This document shows, piece by piece, positions 1 to 6,764 of a stretch of DNA of 14,807 bases (positions within the stretch are counted from its first letter, which is position 1; every line of letters starts with the position of its first letter). Under the pieces are notes generated by a model, which had not been told where the DNA came from, did not search any database, and saw only the letters and a program-made list of their open reading frames with translations. Made by a program: the position numbers and the translations under genes. The stretch is from Pseudogymnoascus destructans (Eukaryota; Ascomycota; Leotiomycetes; Thelebolales; Thelebolaceae). The stretch is from NCBI RefSeq assembly GCF_001641265.1, contig NW_020167591.1, positions 1-14,807 on the forward strand, read 5' to 3'.

Positions 1-44
1 ATAAACTATACTCAGCCAGTCCCTCAGCCACCAAGCACCTGACG

Positions 45-870
45 AAATCCGAAATAACTAACCCATTTTTTCTCGTATCAAAAAAAGGAGTACGCCATTT
101 TGTTCCCCTTGCAATCCTCTTTCAATAACGCTATCGAACGTTAAGTTCAGCGCACTGCTGCACAAGTTATACCACGTCTCATATGTAACCATCCCCCTTG
201 GCCTTCCTACCCACTGCCACCCGTCTAAATCCGGAATATCTTCACCAGTTGAACTCGGATCAAAACTTGGGATAACGCCATTCGATTCCCCTTGTAAATA
301 TCTTCCATTGACGATACCGAACGTTAAGTTTCAGACGTCGCTGCAAAAGTTGGAATCCTTCTCACATGTTACCATGGGGCCCCATTTCCTGGGCCCGGCC
401 CAACAAATCCGAAATAACTCACTCGTTTCAAGTCGTATCAAAAATCGTAAGAGGCCATTCGATTTCTCTTGCAAATCTCTTCCAATGACGATATCGAACG
501 TGAAGTTTCCGCCGTAGCTGCAAAGGTTATAATCCCTCAGAGTAGGTGCTCCACCACCCCTACTGTCCCCCAGCGAAATCTGCAATATCTCACCCGTCTC
601 AACTCGTATCACAAATCGGAGTACGCCATTTGATTCGTCTTGCAAATCACTTTTATTAACGCTATCGAACGCACCATCTGCATGCCGCGTCAGGATATTA
701 CAATCCATCCTATAACATGCTCCCCCAATCACCCCTCCCATGCATCGCCCGACCAAAACCGGAATATCTCCACCATCGAAAGTCCGATCAACAATCGGAG
801 TACGTCAATTTGTTCCCCTTGCAAAGCTGCACAGGAAACGTCAGCGAACGTTCCACTCGATTGCGAGACC
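45..870. repeat. Degenerate tandem array, about 177-bp unit, five copies
   Basis: Five diverged units share the landmark GCTATCGAACG (variants GATACCGAACG, GATATCGAACG, GTCAGCGAACG). The landmark ends at about 138, 321, 498, 669 and 848. Each unit also has a TCGTATCAAAAATCGGAGTACGCCATT-like block followed by TTCCCCTTGCAAAT-like sequence. The first three spacings are 183, 177 and 171 bp, all multiples of three; the fourth is about 179. This suggests the array was, or derives from, a coding repeat of 57-61 residues read on the minus strand. The units are well diverged, so the array is old. I do not recognise the encoded repeat. Confidence 0.75.
331..756 (-). pseudogene. Remnant of a repeat-containing protein gene, unknown family
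   Basis: This is the open part of the minus-strand reading of the tandem array. Two similar segments of about 59 residues follow each other; both contain an F-D-x-V start, a D-L-Q-x-x-S-N-G core and an R-F-x-I-R-x-E-T end. The neighbouring units on both sides have related sequence, but in-frame stops interrupt units A and B (below 330) and a frame change separates unit E (above 780). The conserved period in codons supports past coding. The stops and frame changes argue that it is decayed, unless introns remove them. The reading carries no motif of a family I can name. A lectin-like beta repeat is possible but is only a guess. Confidence 0.4.
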
Positions 871-1157
871 GTCAACCTACCGTCCTGCAAGAACGTGAGT
901 CCGGAAATGGACCAGGAGACAAGCCCTCTACTCCTCCTCACCTGGCTGCCGGTTGCTCTGCTTCGTGAAGAAGAGGCACGAGTACCGCGTGCCCTCGAAG
1001 GGCGCGATCCAGTGCTCGAGGACTGCAGAGCGGAACAGGACAACATCCCCTGGCTGGAAGGGATCCTATAGGCCAAGGGCTGGCAGGCACAGCTCCCCTC
1101 CCTCAAACTGAGTATCAGAGCGAGAGTGTTGCCTCGAAATATTCCAAAGGCTAGTCT
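871..1157. other. Intergenic stretch, no gene recognised
   Basis: This stretch is more GC-rich than its surroundings. Open frames run through it on both strands, but none has a recognisable domain or a convincing start, and the composition alone would keep frames open. It separates the tandem array from the left inverted repeat of the helicase unit. Confidence 0.5.
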
Positions 1158-1176
1158 GGCATTCGAGCTAGGGTTA
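1158..1176 (+). repeat. Left terminal inverted repeat of helicase unit
   Basis: GGCATTCGAGCTAGGGTTA. It contains CTAGGGTTAG, which overlaps one and a half TTAGGG telomere units. It pairs with 6648-6664. Confidence 0.55.
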
Positions 1177-1452
1177 GCATAGATGGTAGTTTACTATACT
1201 AATTACTATAAACCCTTACGCTCATCCCTCATCATCTCTAACATCCTACATGCTTCTCGCCATACTAACATCCAATTGCTCTCAACCCTATTCATCCTTT
1301 CTTCCCTCTCCTTCATCCATCCCCATATCTCCTCGGGATACCTCCCTTGGAACCCCCTACTTCTGCCACTCCTTGTAAATACCCCTGTTGGAATAATATG
1401 AATATCCCTACTAGCATCACCCCCTCATACTCACACCTCTCTTCTGCCATCC
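1177..1452. other. 3' flank of helicase gene
   Basis: This stretch lies between the left inverted repeat and the stop codon. It holds a 12-bp module pair at its outer end and otherwise C/T-rich sequence on the plus strand (purine-rich in the transcript sense). It is probably 3' UTR and terminator, but I cannot place a poly(A) site. Confidence 0.4.
1191..1214 (+). repeat. 12-bp module pair, left end of unit
   Basis: TTACTATACTAA then TTACTATAAACC, exact 12-bp period. It begins 14 bp inside the left inverted repeat. Confidence 0.75.
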
Positions 1453-4400
1453 TCACAACCCCCCTTCCCACCGTCGACATACCTTTACTGACAATCCACA
1501 CTCTTCGCACTGCCCTAGTCCTCTTAAATCAACCCCCCCACGCCATTCCTCATACCCTGCAATCCCACATCCCTCCATTTCTGCTTCCATACAATCAACG
1601 TACTCGTGCTGCCTCCCTTTGCCATATACTAGCTCGCAATATATGCATCCCCCCTTTAACCTATTCATCACCCCTCTCATCTGCTCTTCCTCTTCTTCTA
1701 CCTCTTTCATCTTACTCTGAATCCTGCCACCCGTGCTTTCCCTGCCATCATTCCTACTACCATCATTTATAGTAACCTTTATAGTAATCGCCTCCTCCTC
1801 ACCTCTCTTCCTTACTGCCACTTGGCTCAAACACAAATCGCATAGCACGCTGTCCGACCCTACACAGCTCACTCCCTCTACTACCCCATCAAAGTAGTGC
1901 CCTAATACTACTCGCCTGCACTCCCTGCTCTGGATATATTCCGTCATTGCATCCTCATCCACCTGCTCCACTGAATACTCGCTCATCAACCCTTGACTCT
2001 TTACCCCTACACTCTGTACTAGTGTGACGATTATCGACTCACTAACCTCTCCCTCTCTTCCTCCCCTTCCTGACTGTTGAGCAAAGCTCGTCAATCCATA
2101 TGGCCTATCAATATGCACCACATATATGATCCCTGGAATATTAATTCCTGTCCCTAATGCTCCTGTCGCCACAATCCATCCTCCACTTCCTTGAGCCCAC
2201 TTCTGTAGTGTTTCGCCCTTATCATCTGCGCGTGCCTTGTAAAATGAGCACTCTAAAGCACTGCTGATTAAGTCGCCAGTTGCATAGCTCCGTACATAAA
2301 CCACTCCACGTTTCCCATCTGGCAAGTATAGTAGTCTTTCTAGTAATCGAAGTCCGACCGCAGATGCTGCTTCTTCCTTACTATCCTGCACCTGATATCG
2401 AATGGTCGGCCGTGCAGTGCTCCATCGTAGTAGTACTGCATCCTCAATTAATAGCCTGTCTCGTAATACATCGTCTAGCTCAACCATCAATGTGGCTGTT
2501 AATGCTGTAAATGGACACTTTAAGTACCGTAGTTTCCACAGCTCTCGAAGCCGCTCTCGATATGATGTATCTGTAAATGCAACATGGCATTCATCAAAGA
2601 ACATGTGAGCTAGCTGCCCATTCAACTCGTACCCCTTAGCCTTGTGGAGAAACTGCCCACTGACGGCCTGGTCAGCACTGACAACCAGCAGCTGCACCAA
2701 CTCTTGACTACTATAATGATTACTATAGCTCCACTCTTTACAGTGCAGCCCAGCAGCCTGTCCTCGAGCCACGATATCTTCAACTAGTGCTGTGAATGGA
2801 ACGACCACAATCACTGTCTGGTCAACAGCCATGGCAGCCACTGAAAAGAACAGCACTGACTTGCCACTGCTTGTGGGCAACACGATAATCGATGTGACTG
2901 GGGGCTGGTGAACAAGTTGTAGTGCTGCAGCTTGTCCTTCAGATCGTGGCTGCGCTTGTGGGCCATAGATCCGTCGCAACCCATCTAATGCCTTTGCCTT
3001 CACCCCATGCTTGCTCTCTCTCCTCTCTCGTTTGATGCCAACTGGTGTTAATTGCTGGCTGGCTTGTCGCCCATGCTTTCCTTTCCCCTCAGCCTGTGCC
3101 AACCCTAACAACTCGTGCCATGCTACTGAAGCTTGCTCATATGCTGTGATTAACTCTGGGCCTAGTCGATGCAAGAATGCTCCGTCAACTGCATAATGAG
3201 CTTGGGCTACTCTCTGCCCATGCCCTGATTGTCTGTTTAATGTTAGTACTAATTACCATAATGATTACTATAATAATTACTATAAACAATAGTACCATAC
3301 TATGGTACTACCATAAATAGCGCTTACTATAATCATTACTATAAACTCACCTAACCATGATATGTCGGAATGTGTTCTGCTCCAACTCTTCTTCATCATC
3401 ACCCTCTGCAAACTCTCCTTCATCCTCTTCATCGTCCTTCTCCCACGTCTTGCTTGCTCGTAGTAAATGCCGTACAGCAATTCCAATGGCTACGTGTCGC
3501 CAGCTCTGCACTGTCAACCGTACACCTAGCCCCTTACTTGTTGCCTTGCTTAAAGCTTGCGTGAGCTCTTCTCCTGCCCATGGCCCTCGATTATCACCAA
3601 ACAAGTACTCTGACTCTCGTTGGTCTAATGCCCTGCCAAATGGTCGGATATATATCAAGTACTGTGCTAACACTTGACTGACCTCATTGGGCAAGAACCG
3701 AACAATGTAATCTGTGTTTCCCCTCCTCTTTCTTGCCTTATCGTACATGGTTAAGAAGCACATCTGCCCATTAATGACGTATATGTTCCGCGCTGAATAC
3801 ACACTGTTACTAACCTTGATCGATCCAATCTCTGGTCCTCGAGCTGGCTGGCCACCTGTGACATGCAAAGTAACCATCAACTTTCGTAAGAACTGACGCT
3901 CTTGATTCAAGTACGCCTGCTTCTGTGAGTCGTTCCATTTGTATGATCCATCGCCTGCTCTTTGAAGCAACTGCCACTCCTTGCTTCCCTTCCTTGCACG
4001 TTTAAGCAGATACTGATAACCTACATCCGTACGCTCTCGATTCTTAACATGGTTGATGAAGCTGTACTCAGACTGTCGAAATTTCGTGTTCCAAGCCATG
4101 CTGTCAACGATCTGGCTCAAATCTACCATGGGCAGCTCTGAATCAAACGCCAGATTGTATAGTAATCTTTGTAGTAATCCTATCAAGTCATGGCACATTT
4201 CCCTAACCTTTTCAAGCTCAACTCCCATTCCAAGATAATAAATCGTCTGTTCATCGCGTGACCAGTGGATGTTCGCTGGCGACTCATGCAGCTGGTTATA
4301 CTTCTTCCCCATAGCTAATTGACTCAAGATGCTTGACGTTGGTGAGAATGAGCCTTCACAGAGATGGGTCCTCCGTAGCTTGTGGATTCGCTCGGGAATT

Positions 4401-6605
4401 GATTCAATATCCTCTTTGCTCTGGAGTCTTAATTCTGGCCATGGCTCTAATGGTACTGCGATCTCAAGCATAAGCAGCCGTGTGATCCATAACACACGTC
4501 CAAGTATTGGTGTGTATGCAAGTGGTGGATATAGCGATTTGGTAAGTGGATCGATCCCACGAACAGCTAAGTAATGCATCAATGGTGACTCGTACAGCCC
4601 AATCTTGCTAGTGTCCTGCATCACGACTAGCATGCACAGTCGCATCAATTCGGCTGTGAGTAATGGATCCTGATCGTCTTCATTATTGGGTTCAGTTTGC
4701 AAGTGCGTATGGATCTGTTGGATTGACTGCCACTGAGCATGGGTGAATTCCACGCCAGTTTCTAATGAAGTCAGTATAGTAAATATTATAGCAATCATTA
4801 TAGTAACCCTTCACACACGTTGCCAATGTGCACTTCGCGCAGATGGTTTTGGGTTATATACTATAGTAACTACTATAGTAACCATCTACTCACTGTGTAA
4901 AGCTGTGCGCTTCACGCAGATGGGTCTGGGTTTGATTTATCCTACCACACAACCCTCCACACACGTTGTGTGACGCCGTGCACTTCGCGCAGATGGGTTT
5001 GGGTTTGATATATCCCACCCCCTCCACACACGTTTTGTGATGCTGTGCGCTTCGCGCACATGGGTCTGGGTTTGATATATCCTACCACCGAACCCTCCAC
5101 ACACGTTGTAAGACGCTGGTGCGCTTCGCGTGGACGGGTTTGGGTCTTCTATAGTAACTACTATAGTAAACACCCACACGGGTCTGGGTTTGGTATATCC
5201 TACCACCCAACCCTCCACACACGTTGCGGGACGCTGGTGCGCTTCGCGCGGACGGGTTTGGGTCATATACTATAGTAACTACTATAGTAAACACCCACAC
5301 GGGTCTGGGTTTGATATATCCTACCACCCAACCCTCCACACACGTTGCGGGACGCTGGTGCGCTTCGCGCGGATGGGTTGGGGTCTTCTATAGTAACTAC
5401 TATAGTAAACACCCACACGAGTCTGGGTTTGATATATCCTATCACCCAACCCTCCACACTCGTTGACGCCGTGCGCTTTGCGCAGATGGGTTTGCCTCTT
5501 CCATAGTAACCACCATAGTAACCATCCACATACCTGTATCATCCTCCCAGTCAACTGTCGCCGTCCTCATCATGTAACAGATGAACCTCTGCCATACTGC
5601 ACTACACTTATGAACCGACTGAACGCTCTGGTGAAGCTCGAATGGATGCTGGCTCGCAACCTCATTCTTTGGTGATGCCCACCACTTTAGTACATCCTTG
5701 TGGTCCATATTTGCTAGCGTATCAAGACAGCGTTCAAGAATCCGATCCCATGCACGTAACAGTCGTTGTAATTTGGTCTCCTTCTCCTCTGGCTCACGCG
5801 CGTATTTGTACGTCTGGATAATATCAACCTGTGACTCCTGAAGAACCTCGTTCCACCCAGTGTATCGTAGCCATGGGTCTAGCTCATCAGCCGCGGGCTT
5901 GGCTAGCAGTGTCAACCTGCGCTCCTGTGCTGCCTCCTTCCACTGCTCGATGTCGCGTATGATCTGGTCCTCAGCATCGCCTTCCTGGTTGCTGGCTTGC
6001 TCTTCCTCACTAACATCATCGCTAGACTGCTCTCCAACGTCGCGTACTAATATCATCAGCTGGTTACTATAATGATTACTATAAAGATTGCCAGAATCCA
6101 ACTTACTCAATTGATGCGTCGCTTGCATTCCTTCAGCCTGTCTACTCTCATCCACAACCCAATATCGCTCCTTTCCATCTCGAAACCATGTCTGCAGCCG
6201 TACAGCCTGGAATAACTGGTTGTCATCCACCCGTTTCATTGAATGCTTATTTCGGCCATGATCCTTCATTACTCTTCGACTGATTGTATAATACCTACAA
6301 TGCTGACATTGGAATCCATCAACTATTGGAATAACTGGCTGTGGTGGTAGTCCATCAACTGGTAATTGGATAGTTGAATAATTATAATCAAATGGAACCC
6401 TCTGAATATAGTGCTGTATCTGCTTTCGAACTTCCAGTTTCTCCTTATGGATTTTGCGGAAGTGCTCAGTTAGTCCTACACCGCTAACTGCTTTGCAGCA
6501 ATGTGCACTCAAACAAACCAACACCTTATACTCAACGTTTAGTTGGATCAGATGGCTCAAAGTCACTGGAACTTGAATGGAATTGATGCTCTGACGTTCT
6601 GCCAT
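1453..6605 (-). CDS. OrsD-type zinc finger / recombinase-like / RecQ helicase (telomere-linked helicase family), 3 exons
   Basis: Exons on the minus strand are 6605-5534, 4761-3351 and 3232-1453; they sum to 4263 nt, giving 1420 residues. The start ATG at 6605 (context ATCATGG) is the first plausible one. Residues 31-53 form C-x4-C-x11-H-x4-H and residues 100-121 form C-x2-C-x12-H-x4-H, the OrsD (PF12013-like) pattern. Residues about 650-850 carry R665-G-x-E, K699/K702, W-R779-H780 and G-H832-x8-Y841, resembling a tyrosine recombinase catalytic core, with an acidic run before the Tyr. The helicase follows: P-R-S-E-G-Q, motif I P-T-S-S-G-K-S (about 947-953), motif II D-E-C-H (1041-1044), motif III T-A-T, motif V near 1183-1193, motif VI Q-Q-S-G-R-G-G-R (1213-1220). 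A RecQ-like zinc site uses C1266, C1284, C1292 and C1295, and a second Cys cluster fills 1357-1413. The gene appears intact. It is probably nuclear and acts on DNA. The helicase call is firm; the recombinase call is inference. Confidence 0.85.
1766..1789 (-). repeat. 12-bp module pair within exon 3
   Basis: TTTATAGTAACC then TTTATAGTAATC. It is read in frame as A-I-T-I-K-V-T-I-N near residues 1308-1317, between the RecQ zinc site and the C-terminal Cys cluster. The insertion length is a multiple of three, so the frame is kept. Confidence 0.75.
2708..2731 (+). repeat. 12-bp module pair within exon 3
   Basis: CTACTATAATGA then TTACTATAGCTC. It is read in the gene as S-Y-S-N-H-Y-S-S near residues 995-1003, in the loop after helicase motif Ia. 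Confidence 0.75.
3253..3288 (+). repeat. 12-bp module triplet in intron 2
   Basis: TTACCATAATGA, TTACTATAATAA and TTACTATAAACA, three units in exact 12-bp register close to the intron acceptor. Confidence 0.8.
3290..3310. repeat. Perfect inverted repeat in intron 2
   Basis: A 10-bp arm, TAGTACCATA, is followed by a single C and the exact complement TATGGTACTA. It sits between two groups of 12-bp modules and could form a hairpin in the pre-mRNA or in single-stranded DNA. Confidence 0.8.
3324..3347 (+). repeat. 12-bp module pair at intron 2 donor
   Basis: TTACTATAATCA then TTACTATAAACT. The second unit overlaps the donor GTGAGT complement, so the module forms the 5' end of the intron. Confidence 0.8.
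4156..4179 (-). repeat. 12-bp module pair within exon 2
   Basis: TGTATAGTAATC then TTTGTAGTAATC, read in frame as G-L-L-Q-R-L-L-Y-N near residues 553-560. It is slightly more diverged than the intronic pairs. Confidence 0.65.
4774..4809 (-). repeat. 12-bp module triplet at intron 1 acceptor side
   Basis: GTATAGTAAATA, TTATAGCAATCA and TTATAGTAACCC in exact register. The first unit overlaps the branch site TACTGAC. Confidence 0.8.
4860..4883 (-). repeat. 12-bp module pair in intron 1
   Basis: ACTATAGTAACT then ACTATAGTAACC. The junction creates the perfect palindrome TACTATAGTA. Confidence 0.8.
5149..5172 (-). repeat. 12-bp module pair in minisatellite
   Basis: CTATAGTAACTA then CTATAGTAAACA. 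The same 24 bp recurs at 5270-5293 and 5388-5411 as part of the amplified unit of about 119 bp. Confidence 0.85.
5270..5293 (-). repeat. 12-bp module pair in minisatellite
   Basis: Identical to the pair at 5149-5172; carried in the next minisatellite unit. Confidence 0.85.
5388..5411 (-). repeat. 12-bp module pair in minisatellite
   Basis: Identical to the pair at 5149-5172; third copy in the amplified section. Confidence 0.85.
5501..5524 (-). repeat. 12-bp module pair at intron 1 donor side
   Basis: CCATAGTAACCA repeated exactly twice. It lies 4 bp from the GTATGT donor, so module groups sit at both ends of both introns. Confidence 0.8.
6064..6087 (+). repeat. 12-bp module pair within exon 1
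   Basis: TTACTATAATGA then TTACTATAAAGA, read in frame as L-Y-S-N-H-Y-S-N in the acidic linker after the zinc fingers. It is close to the pair at 2708-2731, so both encode S-N-H-Y-S. Confidence 0.75.
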
Positions 6606-6624
6606 GATGGAATTGATGGTAATA

Positions 6625-6636
6625 GCTATAGTAATC
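6625..6636 (-). repeat. Single 12-bp module, 5' flank of helicase gene
   Basis: CTATAGTAATCC, preceded by a degenerate partner (GATGGTAATAG). It lies 12 bp inside the right inverted repeat and about 20 bp upstream of the start codon. Confidence 0.55.
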
Positions 6637-6647
6637 CATATAAAACG

Positions 6648-6664
6648 TAACCCTAGAGAATGCC
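6648..6664 (-). repeat. Right terminal inverted repeat of helicase unit
   Basis: TAACCCTAGAGAATGCC. Its complement reads GGCATTCTCTAGGGTTA and matches the left end at 16 positions, with a 2-bp gap. It overlaps the first of two palindromes that start at 6662. Confidence 0.55.
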
Positions 6665-6749
6665 GTTGTGCGCCCATCGGCAACTAGTGCCAAGACAAGT
6701 GCACGGGCCACATCTAACCTAAAATGGATGCCTTTGGGCGTCCAACGGC
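6657..6749. repeat. Two diverged copies of a 20-bp palindrome
   Basis: GCCGTTGTGCGCCCATCGGC (6662-6681) and GCCTTTGGGCGTCCAACGGC (6730-6749) are each near-palindromic and are imperfect direct repeats of each other (about 19 of 24 positions when the flanking GAATGCC/GGATGCC is included). They occupy the spacer between the helicase unit and the truncated retroelement. They could be protein-binding sites or the end of another element. Confidence 0.6.
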
Positions 6750-6764
6750 AGAGACATAAGGTTA

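Larger units (their letters stand above)
3233..3350 (-). other. Intron 2 of helicase gene, 118 bp
   Basis: The donor GTGAGT (3350-3345) follows ATGGTTAG, the exact branch consensus TACTAAC lies at 3248-3242, and the acceptor AAACAG ends at 3233. Joining gives GTT-AGA-CAA and keeps the frame into the helicase exon. The intron falls nine codons before H840-Y841, inside the putative recombinase Gly-His/Tyr block. It is rich in 12-bp modules and contains a hairpin. Confidence 0.85.
4811..5487. repeat. Minisatellite inside intron 1
   Basis: The array has imperfect units built around GCGCTTCGCGCAGATGGGT, CTGGGTTTGATATATCCTAC and CCAACCCTCCACACACGTTG. The last landmark recurs near 4957, 5027, 5097, 5216, 5336 and 5454. 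Spacing is about 70 bp in the left half and 118-120 bp in the right half, where each unit has gained a pair of 12-bp CTATAGTAACTA modules. The most homogeneous units are those around 5097-5454, which suggests recent amplification there. There are no unique spacers of CRISPR type. Confidence 0.85.
4762..5533 (-). other. Intron 1 of helicase gene, 772 bp
   Basis: The donor GTATGT (5533-5528) follows ...GATACAG and the acceptor TTAG (ends 4762) precedes AAACTGGCG; branch site TACTGAC lies at 4776-4770. Splicing joins an ACA-G/AA codon pair and keeps the frame across both neighbouring exons. At 772 bp it is several times longer than a usual fungal intron (mostly 50-100 bp), and nearly all the excess is minisatellite. 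Confidence 0.8.
1158..6664 (-). mobile_element. Candidate mobile unit: inverted-repeat-bounded OrsD/recombinase-like/RecQ helicase element
   Basis: A 5.5-kb unit is delimited by an imperfect inverted repeat: GGCATTCGAGCTAGGGTTA at 1158-1176 and TAACCCTAGAGAATGCC at 6648-6664. The complement of the right end matches the left end over GGCATTC and CTAGGGTTA, with a 2-bp length difference between the two blocks. Just inside each end, after 12-14 bp, lies a 12-bp TTACTATA module. The unit contains one complete minus-strand gene with start, stop and two well-formed introns. No clear target-site duplication is visible (CTAGTCT to the left, GTTGTGC to the right). That fits either recombinase-type insertion without duplication or a non-mobile subtelomeric unit. 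Telomere-linked helicases are known as subtelomeric repeats in fungi; defined inverted ends are my observation here. Mobility is inferred. Confidence 0.5.

Noticed and set aside
45..870. Cyanovirin-N-like lectin domain in the left array
   Set aside because: The repeat length is similar, but the Cys and Asn pattern of that family is not present.
1168..1177. Interstitial telomere tract
   Set aside because: There is only about one and a half TTAGGG units; noted as part of the inverted repeat, not as a telomere array.
2708..2731. GTAATCATTATAG as a 13-nt mini-intron in the exon modules
   Set aside because: It is far below any known fungal intron length, and removing 13 nt would break the frame, while keeping it leaves the frame open.
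3175..3347. Three separate genes for zinc-finger, middle and helicase parts
   Set aside because: Clear donor, branch and acceptor sites join the parts in frame, and the exon sum is exactly divisible by three. The apparent helicase start near 3174 is a TTG codon inside an open frame, not a start.
4811..5533. Repeats with regular spacing resembling a CRISPR array
   Set aside because: The whole unit repeats, including the parts between landmarks, and it lies in an intron of a fungal gene; there are no unique spacers.
4937..5554. Open frames on both strands across the minisatellite
   Set aside because: They are artefacts of repeated units inside an intron, with no domain and no independent start signals.
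1150..6672. Target-site duplication flanking the helicase unit
   Set aside because: The bases just outside the inverted repeats (CTAGTCT and GTTGTGC) do not match.
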